Assembly (NCBI GenBank): GCA_037501455.1
Contig: CM074864.1
Location: forward strand, 21,508,001 to 21,572,000
Length of the DNA: 64,000 bases
Direction of reading: 5' to 3'
Source: Lantana camara
Lineage: Eukaryota > Streptophyta > Magnoliopsida > Lamiales > Verbenaceae
The stretch's first letter is position 1; every line of letters begins with the position of its first letter. Shown piece after piece: positions 12,643 through 23,176 of the stretch. The translations under genes were made by a program, and so were the position numbers. The notes beneath the pieces are model-generated. The model was not told the DNA's origin and did not search any database. It saw nothing but the letters and a program-made list of their open reading frames with translations.

Positions 12643-13209
12643 TAATATGATTGATTGATTTAAATAAAATACTTTTCAATAAATTAATTATCCTAATGTA
12701 ATATTTTTTAATTAACTAATACTAATATAATTGTAATTATGTAAATCTAACTAACCATATAATCTTCCTTTAGTTTATATAATAAAATATAAATTAAATA
12801 ATTAAAAGTACAAATAGCGTTTTTGGTTTCTTACGACTTAATATACCACAATTTAGAATTATAAGTCTTCAGACCAAAATTACTTTAAATTAAGAATTCT
12901 AAGAAGAGTTAATGTGTATGTATATAAAGATAAGAATTAATCTAAGTTTAGAAATAATTTTTATAGTATTCGATTAAACATTCCTTAAAATTTTTATATA
13001 AATATACTCTTTTAATTATTTCTATTACATACATAAAATCAATTTTAAAAAACTAACATAAATCTTAAATAATACTCATTAGAGAAATACAAATAATGGA
13101 TGGGTCAAAACTGAACTCAGATGAAAGCTTTAATAACCACACTAACAATGTTTTGGCCACGGGTGTGATTCGGGGTGACAGCTGAAGATGGGTGCTAGGA
13201 TACAATATG
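12643..13209. other. AT-rich spacer
   Basis: Remainder of the Helitron-like repeat followed by AT-rich sequence up to the gypsy-2 boundary. No gene is seen. Confidence 0.4.
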
Positions 13210-15660
13210 TGTAACGCCCGAGCGCGAGACGTCACATCCCCCGCACCATGACCCAACCCGTATATGAAATAGATTTCCATACACGTGCCAAATCATAGCG
13301 AACGGAGACATACACACTCACTAAGCCAGGCGGGACTAACCTATCACTTAAACCCCAACAACAACAACAACAACAACAATCAGAGTAACAAAAAAGCGGA
13401 AGCAATAATTCATATACCATATACTGAGCTATATGCTCTAGATACCAACATGTGCTTCATATATTGAGCTATATGCTCTAGGTACCAACATTTAAGTTCG
13501 AGTAAGCTCAGTAATTCTAATACAAACATGTACGCTCGGAATACATATACAATATCCCAAAAAGAGTATAAAATGTAAGCGTATGAGTGTAAAGAAAGAA
13601 AGGCTAGACACTATGTAAGACTCTCTCAGACTTGAATCCCGCCTAGCATCCCTTCCTGCAACAAGAAACTGAAACAACTCCGGGTTCAGTCTTAGACAGA
13701 TTGGTGGGTATAAAAATAGGCATAATATCATAATACAACGGAATTTAAACACATACATGCAAGCTATAATCCTTATTCGAGGTTTAGAAGCATTTTTGCC
13801 AAGTGGGAATTAAAATACAACGAATAGGATTATAACAATTTATTTCATTCATTAGGTCATTTGTGGCCCGGCGAGGGGGGCGTGCATTATCTCCAACCAA
13901 CACCTCGTGTAATTCATTAATCATTCATTCATTCATTCGTTCATGCATTCATTCTTTCGTGCACATTCATTAGATCATTCATTTGATCATTCATATACTC
14001 CTTCTTCCTCCGGTTAGGGGATGGGTTTGCAAGGCCCGAACCCTCATTCATTGGTGCTAGAGGGGTACATGAATCCCCAAAAGCGCGGATCCCCCTTCTT
14101 TCACTAATCTCCTAGTGAAGTCTAGGTTACCGAAATTGATGGAACTAGTATATGTGGATTCCCGTCAGCCCAAGCTTCCCCGGTTCACCAATACACTAAG
14201 TCCCGGGCCCCCATTCATTGTGAACATTCATTTCTCGCCAAAACTTTTGGTAGGATATTCAAATTAAAGACTTAACATTGAAAACATTGATTCGTTGGAA
14301 AACTCGATATAAATATATATATCTTTGGCCAAAATCTTGCACATTGGGTATATCGGGGTCATATTTTTAACTAATAGAAGAAAAACCCACCTGGTAGACC
14401 CAAGAACCCGACAAAGCTCTCACTGCTCAACCCCGTCTCCCACTGGGTCAATATCTGTGTGACAAAGGTAATGTAAGACTCAATTATGACCACATTTGAC
14501 GCTCGGCTATGCAATGGCATGCTATGGAATGCTTGAAACATAAGAACATGTCCAAATATGATCATGAATACCATGGAATTCAATTAAACACATAATTCAT
14601 CAAGTTTCGTTCAATATACGATAAAATCGTATTCATTCCCCTTTATAGCGTTCATAGCTTCCATACTTTTCATTCTTGCATTCATATAGTCCTTGAGGTC
14701 ATATATCAATCATAATTCAAAGTTTAAATGAATTCACGTTGCATATAATTCACGAATACGAACCATAAATGCAATACAAGCAATAAAAGAGTTCCCCCAA
14801 AGCTGCCATTTCAAATGACACGGTCGTGTTGAGTTTTCAAAGGAAATGGACACGGTCGTGTCCGAGGTTTAAAAATCAAATTTTCCAAGTCGAGGGCTTG
14901 ACACAGCCGTGTTGGGTTTTCAAAGCATTTGGACACGGCCGTGACCGATTTTCTGAAAATAATTTTCCAAAGTCGAGAGCCCAACACGGCCGTGTCCATT
15001 TTCAGTTCAAAGCTGACACGGCCGTGTCAGCTCGTTGTCTTCAAAGAGAAAACAGAGCAAAAGCTTTTTTTTCGCGAGGGAAAAGCTTTAGAGAAGCAGG
15101 GCAGCAACAAAGAAGCTCTTAGGTACACTTAGACACGAATTCAATCCATGTAATTCATATATAACATGTAACCCAAGCTAAAACACAAGAATACATGCAT
15201 AAGGTTAGCAAAAGATCACTCAATATCAAGCTTTCAATCATGGAAGCTTCAAGCTTCAACAATGGCATATCATGCCCTAATCATCCAACATCAAATTCAA
15301 GCATATAGAAATGATAAGGAAGCTTCAAACATCATCTTTCATGCATCAATTCTCCATTTCAATCATGAAAACCAATGATCAAGATCAAACCCTCAATTCA
15401 TGCTCATATTCAAAACAACATGAATCCTCCACTCAAGCCAAGCTATACATAGATGAAAAGATAGAAAAGGAGATGGAGAATACAAATCATCAATTACCTT
15501 GAAAAGAGATGGAGGATTGATTGATCTTGAGCTCAAAGTTTGGTTAATCAAAAGGAGGGTTTCTTGGAGCTTTTCCATTGTCTCTTGAGATGATGAATGG
15601 ATCGATCAAAAATGGAAGCAAGGAGAAGGAAATGCTGATATTTAAGAAGGAAACGGGTAG
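13210..15660 (-). repeat. gypsy-2 3' LTR, distal part
   Basis: Begins tgtaacgcccgagcgcg at 13210 and runs to the gypsy-1 target site ggtag (15656-15660). It contains an (aac)n microsatellite near 13355, a cattcatt-rich stretch near 13915-13985, and the palindrome cluster at 14818-15032. The LTR resumes at 25995 after gypsy-1. Confidence 0.88.
14818..15032. repeat. palindrome cluster in the gypsy-2 LTR
   Basis: Six palindromes or near palindromes: ACACGGTCGTGT (14818-14829), GGACACGGTCGTGTCC (14848-14863), ACACAGCCGTGT (14901-14912), CACGGCCGTG (14934-14943), perfect ACACGGCCGTGT (14984-14995), and a perfect 22-nt palindrome at 15011-15032 centred on ACACGGCCGTGT. Imperfect copies differ by transitions in or beside CpG sites. 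Spacing is about 30-50 bp. Confidence 0.9.
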
Positions 15661-18475
15661 TGTGACACCCCGACTTTCAGACCGTACAGGTATGACGTAT
15701 GTGCGCATTTACAATTATTATTTACGCATCTTATATTTATTCTAATGGTTTATTTGAATTATTTAATTTTAATTCTTATATGAATTATTTGAATTTACAT
15801 GAAATATATGAATTTTATGCCAAAAATTTGCCTCAAGTGATTTAATATTAATTGCAATTTAGATTATTCGTATAGGACTATTTTGAATTTATTACGGATT
15901 ATTTGGATTAAAGTTGCATGCGTGTTATTCGTTTTAAATTGGGTTGGCCTTATTTGAGCCTGTATTTGTTGAACCGAACCAACTTGAACCGGGAACCTTG
16001 AACCGAACCCGTGAACCGAACCGGCTCAGCCTTAAAGGCTGAACCATTTCTCTCCTCCCTCATTCATCACGTTATTTTCAGCTCAACCAAGCCAAGAGAG
16101 CCAAAACCCTCAAGTTTGATCATCCAACTTCACAAGCCAATATCTCTCTCGTTTCTTCGTCTTTTCTCGAACTTAGGTAGGTTTCGGAATCCCCTCGTCA
16201 TGCTCTTCGATTCCATGGTTAAATTTCTGAGTTTGGTGTGAGTTTGTTTTGCCTTTGCTCCCATACGTGAATAGTAAGGGTTTAGCTATAATGGTGATTT
16301 CTTGCTCTTTGCTTGAGATGATTGATTCCTAGCTTTATATATGAGTTGTACATGTTGTGTATGTTGCATTTATTGCATTTAAACCTTGGTTGGTTGAGTA
16401 TTTATGAATGGTCATGATTCTAGCTTGAGCTTTTCATTCATTTGATCATGGCTTTTAACTCCATTTTCTTGAGCTATTTGAGTGACAACATGTCAAGCAT
16501 GAGTTATGTGAATTGTGTGTGCATTTTGAGAAGTTGTGGCAATTTATAGGGTTGGATTTTGGCCATTTTTGGCACTTTTCCGAGCTTCCCCTGTTTTCTG
16601 TGTTAAATTCTGTTCCAGCTTTTCGAACCAGGCCGGAACGGCCGTTCCCGTCCAGTTTTAAACTGGGAACGACCGTTCCCAGGCCTTACTGTTCATGGAC
16701 CGAGAGTGGGAACGACCGTTCCCAGTTGTACTGGGAACGGGAACGGCCGTTCCCATGGCCGGAACTGCTCTACTGGAGCAAATCCACGGGGGTGGATTTT
16801 TCCTTTTGGAAAAATCCGCGAGGGTGGATTTGAGGCAGTAGCTTCTGAAAAATCCATGGGGGTGGATTTTCCCCTTTGGAAAAATCCATGGGGGTGGATT
16901 TTCCCCTTTGAAAAATTCAAAACCTAGAAGCTGCCACTACTTCTCTTTGCTTTAATTATGCATTTTTATGACTTTAATTGCTTCTCTTTTGCATGATTAA
17001 TTGTTATAACTTAATTGTTTTGCGTACTAAATTGTGATTAAATATGTTGTGCTATAACTATGCAATTATATGACTTAAGTGATGCATTCTTGCATTTCAT
17101 TTGCATCATTTGCATTCATGAGTATTGCCGGGCGTCTAATTGGTACATTATTGAGTCTAAGTCTCGGGTCTTGTCTTCTTTTGTTTCAGAGCCTCTTCCG
17201 GAAGTTCGTGAGCCCGAGGTTTAAGTGTTCGTTCGCCCGTTTTGCCTTCCTTCTACTTTTGTAAAGGTGAGGTTAGGATCCTTTGTATTAGATAAGCGAC
17301 CTAAGACCTATTACGTGTTGTTTTCTTACCCGGTATGCGAATATATATACTTATATATATTGTATTAAATACGAGTGCTTAAGGTATGTTATGATTTTGT
17401 GAAATAAGCTTTACGTTTTCGAAATTGGTATAAGTATTGGCATAAGTAAGCTATATTTTGAAATTCGTTATTCGTATATGGTATGTATGAGCGAGTTGTA
17501 CCCTGAAAGATGGGAGTTTGGTTTGATTTGGTTTGATGGGCCCGGAGACGTGGGTAAGGGAGACCCGGGATGACCACGGGGTCGCCGGTTATGACCCCTG
17601 TGCACGTTCTCATTTGGGATATTCACGTACGACCTATGGAGGTTGGGAAGGCGTGGTATCTTGAGCCCTCGGTGGATAACCTGGGAAGGCATATCGTGGG
17701 TTAGCTGCCCCGTATGTGTTTGGTAATGTAGGTGTTAGGGTTTGATTCCCGATACACCATGGATGTGGGGTGGATGTGATTTGAATTCGATTTTATGTTA
17801 TGTTTGATGGAGTAAGGGATAGTCCGTTCTCGCCGGACTTATGTTTATGTTATGTTTGATAGGTTATGGATCGAGATAGGTTTTCCTTTATATTATATGC
17901 TATCTTTGGAAAATAATTTGGTATGTAAAACCCTAGCCTCGATTCATGACTATCACCTTTGTAATATGCTCTGCTTTATATGTATTTAGGTGTGGGTGTG
18001 CGTTTAAGCCCCCTCACTCAGTCGAGTTTTGACTGACCCCTCTCTTTTCCCACCTTCAGTGCAGGTTGGTTCGAGCTAGGCGGGGAAGTGCGAGTCTTGG
18101 TCTTGTACTTGTGTGTCTAGGTCGAGTTGCATTCATACTTCTTGCATTTTGGATACTCTTATTATGTATTTGATGTTAGAATTATATTTTGCTGAATTAT
18201 GGGCTTTTGATGTATATACTCGATCTTTTGGGCCGTGAGGCCATTGTACATGATATAAATGTTAGTTATAGAGCTCTTTTCGATCCTTATGTTATTGCTT
18301 CCGCATGTATATGTTTGTTTTTGCGCGCTCTGTCCGAGTTTTAGCCCCGCTTAGCCTAAGGAGTGAGTGTAGGTTCCGTTCGCTTAGACTTGGACTCATG
18401 TATGGAAATCCATTTCATATGTGGGTTCGGGTTTAAATGCGGGGGATGTGGTGGCCCACCGCTCCGGGCGTCACA
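15661..18475 (+). repeat. gypsy-1 5' LTR (2815 bp)
   Basis: TGTGACACCCCGAC start and gggcgtcaca end. Contains the palindrome cluster at 16635-16902, a GGGGTC/GACCCC hairpin at 17578-17598 and a CAGTC/GACTG hairpin at 18019-18035. Differences from the 3' LTR are at 16651, 16728, 17571, 17682 and in the stretch near 18431-18438. Confidence 0.95.
16635..16902. repeat. palindrome cluster in the gypsy-1 5' LTR
   Basis: Two kinds. (i) GGAACGGCCGTTCC (16635-16648), GGGAACGACCGTTCCC (16665-16680 and 16708-16723) and GGGAACGGCCGTTCCC (16739-16754). (ii) AAATCCAC/GTGGATTT arms around gggg (16780-16799), a degenerate copy (16812-16831) and two AAAATCCA-type copies (16848-16870 and 16881-16902). The cluster lies about 0.97-1.24 kb from the LTR start and is repeated in the 3' LTR at +7516. 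Confidence 0.92.
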
Positions 18476-18484
18476 TCCTGAAAG

Positions 18485-18496
18485 TGGTATCAGAGC
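18485..18496 (+). promoter_or_regulatory. gypsy-1 primer-binding site
   Basis: TGGTATCAGAGC, complementary to the 3' end of initiator methionine tRNA, nine bases after the 5' LTR. It primes minus-strand cDNA synthesis. Confidence 0.93.
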
Positions 18497-18672
18497 TCTC
18501 GGTTGCAAAACCGGAACTCTTGAGTCGAGTCGGGTGAGTCTAGGTCGTACGGCTTAGGACAACGTGGTTATATGCATTTATGTGATTATTTGTTTATCTT
18601 CTTGTTAATCGTGCACATGAACATGTACTAACCCTCACGCATATGAATTGGAATCTTTTCTTTTGTAGAAAT

Positions 18673-21600
18673 ATGCCTCCCCGAAGACACCACCGCCGAG
18701 ATAGATCTCCAGAACATCGTCATCACCGAGATCATTCTCCACACCCGGAAGATAATAATCCACCACCACCACCCCAAATGGACCCGGGCAATTTCATGGA
18801 GAGATTAGCGGTATATTTGGAACAAAGGGCTCAGGAAAGAAACAATGCACCTCCGGCTGGAAATCATGGAGGAAATTTAATTACAGCTACTCTCCGGGAG
18901 TTCAAGAACCAAAATCCACCGGTTTTCGTGGGTGGAAATGATGTCCAAGCAGAAGAATGGCTCGTGCAAACTAACCGGATATGGAATCTCATACCGTGTG
19001 GGCCTATGGAGAAGCTACAATGCACACTTACCATGATCCAGGGCCAAGCTTATAGTTGGTGGTCAAGCTTGCAAGGAAGATTAGAGGCTACCGAGGAGGA
19101 GATCACATGGGAGGTGTTTGTTCGTGAATTCAAGAATAAATATATTCCCAAAGCTACAAGAAACCGAAGGGTGAGAGAATTTATGGAGCTCAGACAAGGG
19201 GGTATGTCCGTCACTGATTATATCAACGAGTTTGAAAGGCTCTCTCGTTATGCCCCGAACATTGCCAATGACGATGAAAGCAAGGCTTCTCAATTCCTCC
19301 AAGGACTTCGGGAGGATATGAAAGATGCTCTCGAGGCTTCTAATACAAGTACTTGGGCGAAAGTCACGGACAAAGCTCTAAGAGTTGAAGAACGGGTTGT
19401 GATGAGGAGGAAGAGTACTTATACCGGACAAGGGTCTAGCTCGGGGAATTTTAATAAATTTGGAAAAAGGCCGGCATTTAAAACATTTCAACAAGCCAAG
19501 CCTCAAAATAAACAACCTCGACCCGCGGGACCTAATCAACCGAATCGACCCTTAGCACTTCCGGCTCCACCGAGAGTGCAATGTACCTATTGCAAGGGTC
19601 CTCATCACGTGGATAATTGCTTCAGGCTTCACAAGAGGTGTTTCATTTGTGGGGCACAGGATCATATGGTGAACACATGCCCGAAGAAGCAAGATAACCC
19701 GAGGCCTGCAATCCAAGCTAGGGCTTACGCCTTGGGAGGTGAGGAAGAGCAAACTGTGGAAATCGACCCAAATGCCGTGATCGAAGGTACTATAAGCATT
19801 CATGGCACTACATTACATGCATTATTTGATCCCGGGGCTACTCATTCTTTTATTTCCTGGGATATTGCCGCTTCTATGTGCTTGCCTATTTCCTTGTGTG
19901 CGCATGATTACGTGGTTAGCTCCCCTCTTGGTGGTAGTTTAGTAACTTGCAGGGTTTTTCGGGGTTGTCCGGTTAGCTTCGAAGGCCGAGTTTTCCTCGC
20001 AGATTTGATTGAAATGCCGATGCAGAGGTATGATGTAATCTTGGGTATGGATTGGTTGTATGAACATGGGGCTCAGATGGATTGTCGGGTTAAGAAAGTT
20101 TCTTTTGGTTCAGTGGTGTTTAAGGGCGGAAAGGTGAAGTTAAGCCCGTTTATTTCTTTTGTTGAGGCGAGTAAACTGGTCCGGGACGGTGCGACAGGTT
20201 TCGTGGCCTATCTTTTGAATAGACCGAAGGATCAGGCCAAACTTGAGGAGACGGAGGTCGTGCGAGAGTATATCGATGTTTTCCCTGAGACTTTGGGTTC
20301 TCTACCGCCTGATAGGGACATCGAGTTCGTAATCGACCTTTATCCCGGAGCAGAGCCTTTCTCGAAGACTCCCTACAGAATGGCTCCTGCAGAGTTAAAG
20401 GAGTTAAAAACGCAGCTTGATGAGCTTTTGGCTTGCGGGTACATCCGCCCGAGCACTTCTCCGTGGGGTGCTCCCGTTCTATTTGTAAAGAAGAAGGATG
20501 GGACGTTACGGATGTGTATAGATTACCGTGAGCTGAATCGGATGACAGTGAAGAACAAATACCCTTTGCCTCACATCGAGGAGTTATTTGATATTCTGCA
20601 AGGCTCGAAAGTCTATTCCAAGTTAGATTTGAGGCAGGGTTACTACCAACTGCGTATTAGGGAGGAAGATATTCCGAAGACTGGTTTTAATACACGGTAT
20701 GGGCATTTTGAATTCGTTGTCATGCCGTTCGGATTAACTAATGCTCCAGCCGTATTTATGGACATGATGCACCGAGTGTTCAGGCAGTTTCTTGACAAGT
20801 TCGTGGTTATATTTATAGACGACATTCTGGTGTATTCTAAGTCCGCTGAAGAGCACGCTCAGCATCTTCGGATCGTTTTGGAAACTTTGAGGGAACACAA
20901 GTTGTACGCAAAATTCAGCAAGTGCGAATTCTGGATCGATAGAGTTGTATTTTTGGGTCATATAATTTCAGGTGATGGGATTGAGGTTGATCCATCTAAG
21001 GTTGAATCCGTGCTTCGTTGGGAGAGACCTAGAAATGCCTCTGAGATTAGAAGCTTTATTGGGTTGGCCGGCTACTATCGAAGATTTGTTAAGGATTTTT
21101 CTAAGATTGCCGCTCCATTAACTCGTCTGACTAAGAAGGAAGTGAATTTCGAATGGGATGATAAGTGTGAGGCGAGTTTTCAGACATTGAAGGTGAAATT
21201 AACTTCAGCACCGGTTCTTACTTTACCCGAGGGTACCGAGGGTTATGCGGTTTATACAGATGCTTCGAAAGAAGGTCTTGGTTGTGTTTTGATGCAGCAC
21301 GGTAGAGTGGTAGCTTATGCTTCGAGGAAATTGAAGGAGCATGAGAAGAATTACCCTACCCACGATCTTGAATTAGCTGCTGTTGTGTTTGCTTTGATGA
21401 AGTGGCGACACTATCTCTACGGTACCACATTCGAGGTGTTTACGGATCACCAAAGCCTCAAGTATCTCTTTTCTCAGAAGGATCTAAATGTAAGACAGAG
21501 GCGCTGGATGGAGTTGTTAGAGGATTATGATTGCACCATTCAGTACCATCCGGGTAAAGCAAACGTGGTCGCCGATGCCTTGAGTAGAAAGGTGAGTATG

Positions 21601-23148
21601 GCTAATTTGGAAGCAGGTTCTCCAAGTTCGGGTTCAGAGATCTTGGTTTCGGGAACTTGGTTGGCTAATCTTACAGTAATACCAGATTTGAAAGGACAGT
21701 TGTTGGAAGCACAGAATTCAGATGCAGAAATTCAAAGGTTGGTAGCTCGTTCCAAGAACGACCCGAATTCTAAGTTTGGGATTGATGATTCCGGTTTGTT
21801 AAGGTTCGAAGCGAGAATATGTGTCCCAGAAGAGCTCAAGAGGCTTGTACTTGAGGAGGCACATCGCTCGAGGTACTCGATTCATCCGGGAGGTACTAAG
21901 ATGTATCGGGACCTGAAAGAGAAATTCTGGTGGAATGGCATGAAAAGGGACGTCGCGAACTTCGTGAAGCGATGTCTGACGTGTCAAAAGGTGAAGGCAG
22001 AACACCAGAAGCCGGGAGGAACTCTCCAACCACTTCCTATTCCTGAGTGGAAGTGGGAGCAAGTGACTATGGACTTCGTGTCCGGCTTGCCTAGAGTCAA
22101 AGGAGGGTTTGATGGAATTTGGGTAATTGTCGACAGATTGACTAAGTCTGTCCATTTTCTCAAGGTTCGGATGTCCGAGAAAGTTCCAAGGCTAGCCGAG
22201 TTATATGTTCGAGAGATTGTAAGACTACATGGAATTCCGGCTAGTATCGTTTCGGATCGGGATCCACGGTTTACTTCGATCTTCTGGCAGAATCTACAAA
22301 AATGTTTGGGCACCAGGCTCAGGTTTAGCACCGCTTCACATCCTCAAACGGACGGTCAATCTGAAAGGTTAATTCAGTACTTAGAGGATATGCTTCGGTC
22401 GTGTGCTTTGGATTTCCAGGAAAAGTGGGATGAGCATCTGGCTCTAGTTGAATTTGCTTATAACAACAGTTATCAGGGTTCGATTAAGATGGCTCCTTAT
22501 GAAGCACTTTATGGAAGGAAGTGTAGGTCGCCTTTGTTTTGGGATATCGAGGATTGGAGGTGGACCGAAGAGAATAAGCTTGAGAGGGCCGAGCCTAAGG
22601 AAAACATTGTTGCTACTATTGAGAAGGTTCATACGATTAGACAAAGAATGAGGGCAGCTCAGGCTCGACAGAAAAGCTACGCCGATAAGAGAAGAAGGCC
22701 CTTAGAGTTTGAGGTCGGAGATAGAGTTTTTCTGAAAGCATCTCCAAGGAAAGGCTTCACTCGAATAGGTAAAGGTGGAAAGCTCAGTCCACGATACCTA
22801 GGACCATTTGAAATTTTGGAAAGAATTGGAGAAACGGCGTACAGATTGGATCTTCCACCGAATTTGACCGGGATACACAACGTTTTCCATGTTTCTCAGC
22901 TCCGCAAGTACCATCCCGATGAGACAACTATTCTTCCAGTTGAAGAGGTTCAGTTAGAGCCGGATTTAACAATAGAAAAGCATCCGGTTGCAATTCAGGA
23001 CCGGAAGATGCAAGAATTGAGAAAACGACAGATTCCTTTGGTCAGAGTACTTTGGAGGGATCAGAAATCCGAGGAATCGACTTGGGAAACTGAGGAGAAA
23101 ATGAGGAATTTATATCCGGAGTTGTTTGAGGACTCGGTTCGGACTTGA
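18673..23148 (+). CDS. gypsy-1 Gag-Pol polyprotein with chromodomain
   Basis: A single frame of 1491 codons from the ATG at 18673 ([10 protein letters not shown]). An in-frame upstream ATG at 18643 exists, but the MPPR start matches the gypsy-2 protein. Approximate order: basic/proline-rich N-terminus; Gag core (residues 60-260); two zinc knuckles at about 305-345, the second canonical ([14 protein letters not shown]); aspartic protease with DPGATHSF near 386; reverse transcriptase with FIDDILVYS near 716; RNase H with YTDAS near 863; integrase zinc segment (H..H..CLTCQ) near 1070-1105 and catalytic D, D, E near 1133, 1194 and 1230; and a C-terminal chromodomain (about 1435-1485). No stop or frameshift. 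Chromodomains of this clade target integration to marked chromatin (family knowledge). The protease has Pro where D-S/T-G is usual. Confidence 0.96.
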   Translation: MPPRRHHRRDRSPEHRHHRDHSPHPEDNNPPPPPQMDPGNFMERLAVYLEQRAQERNNAPPAGNHGGNLITATLREFKNQNPPVFVGGNDVQAEEWLVQTNRIWNLIPCGPMEKLQCTLTMIQGQAYSWWSSLQGRLEATEEEITWEVFVREFKNKYIPKATRNRRVREFMELRQGGMSVTDYINEFERLSRYAPNIANDDESKASQFLQGLREDMKDALEASNTSTWAKVTDKALRVEERVVMRRKSTYTGQGSSSGNFNKFGKRPAFKTFQQAKPQNKQPRPAGPNQPNRPLALPAPPRVQCTYCKGPHHVDNCFRLHKRCFICGAQDHMVNTCPKKQDNPRPAIQARAYALGGEEEQTVEIDPNAVIEGTISIHGTTLHALFDPGATHSFISWDIAASMCLPISLCAHDYVVSSPLGGSLVTCRVFRGCPVSFEGRVFLADLIEMPMQRYDVILGMDWLYEHGAQMDCRVKKVSFGSVVFKGGKVKLSPFISFVEASKLVRDGATGFVAYLLNRPKDQAKLEETEVVREYIDVFPETLGSLPPDRDIEFVIDLYPGAEPFSKTPYRMAPAELKELKTQLDELLACGYIRPSTSPWGAPVLFVKKKDGTLRMCIDYRELNRMTVKNKYPLPHIEELFDILQGSKVYSKLDLRQGYYQLRIREEDIPKTGFNTRYGHFEFVVMPFGLTNAPAVFMDMMHRVFRQFLDKFVVIFIDDILVYSKSAEEHAQHLRIVLETLREHKLYAKFSKCEFWIDRVVFLGHIISGDGIEVDPSKVESVLRWERPRNASEIRSFIGLAGYYRRFVKDFSKIAAPLTRLTKKEVNFEWDDKCEASFQTLKVKLTSAPVLTLPEGTEGYAVYTDASKEGLGCVLMQHGRVVAYASRKLKEHEKNYPTHDLELAAVVFALMKWRHYLYGTTFEVFTDHQSLKYLFSQKDLNVRQRRWMELLEDYDCTIQYHPGKANVVADALSRKVSMANLEAGSPSSGSEILVSGTWLANLTVIPDLKGQLLEAQNSDAEIQRLVARSKNDPNSKFGIDDSGLLRFEARICVPEELKRLVLEEAHRSRYSIHPGGTKMYRDLKEKFWWNGMKRDVANFVKRCLTCQKVKAEHQKPGGTLQPLPIPEWKWEQVTMDFVSGLPRVKGGFDGIWVIVDRLTKSVHFLKVRMSEKVPRLAELYVREIVRLHGIPASIVSDRDPRFTSIFWQNLQKCLGTRLRFSTASHPQTDGQSERLIQYLEDMLRSCALDFQEKWDEHLALVEFAYNNSYQGSIKMAPYEALYGRKCRSPLFWDIEDWRWTEENKLERAEPKENIVATIEKVHTIRQRMRAAQARQKSYADKRRRPLEFEVGDRVFLKASPRKGFTRIGKGGKLSPRYLGPFEILERIGETAYRLDLPPNLTGIHNVFHVSQLRKYHPDETTILPVEEVQLEPDLTIEKHPVAIQDRKMQELRKRQIPLVRVLWRDQKSEESTWETEEKMRNLYPELFEDSVRT

Positions 23149-23163
23149 GGGCAAGTCCTTTTT

Positions 23164-23175
23164 AAGGGGGAAGGA
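23164..23175 (+). promoter_or_regulatory. gypsy-1 polypurine tract
   Basis: AAGGGGGAAGGA directly before the 3' LTR (one t between). This is the plus-strand primer site. Confidence 0.9.
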
Positions 23176-23176
23176 T

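Larger units (their letters stand above)
10750..12830 (+). mobile_element. tandem Helitron-like AT-rich elements (about 2.1 units, third head truncated)
   Basis: Two long homologous copies begin with a TCTATATATATTATAAAAGC-type head after tcta/tata microsatellites (heads near 10750 and 11540-11561). A third degenerate head (aaaagtacaaatagcg then ttttggtttcttac) lies near 12804. The copy 1 to copy 2 period is about 800 bp. TC...TATTATAAAAGC starts are typical of plant non-autonomous Helitrons, but no CTRR end with hairpin was confirmed. No coding capacity. Confidence 0.5.

Noticed and set aside
13492..13758. 88-codon frame repeated at 33846-34112
   Set aside because: Both copies are in the two LTRs of gypsy-2, so the similarity comes from LTR identity and not from protein conservation.
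16513..16833. 106-codon frame repeated at 24029-24349
   Set aside because: Present only because the two gypsy-1 LTRs are nearly identical. It runs through the palindrome cluster and shows no domain.
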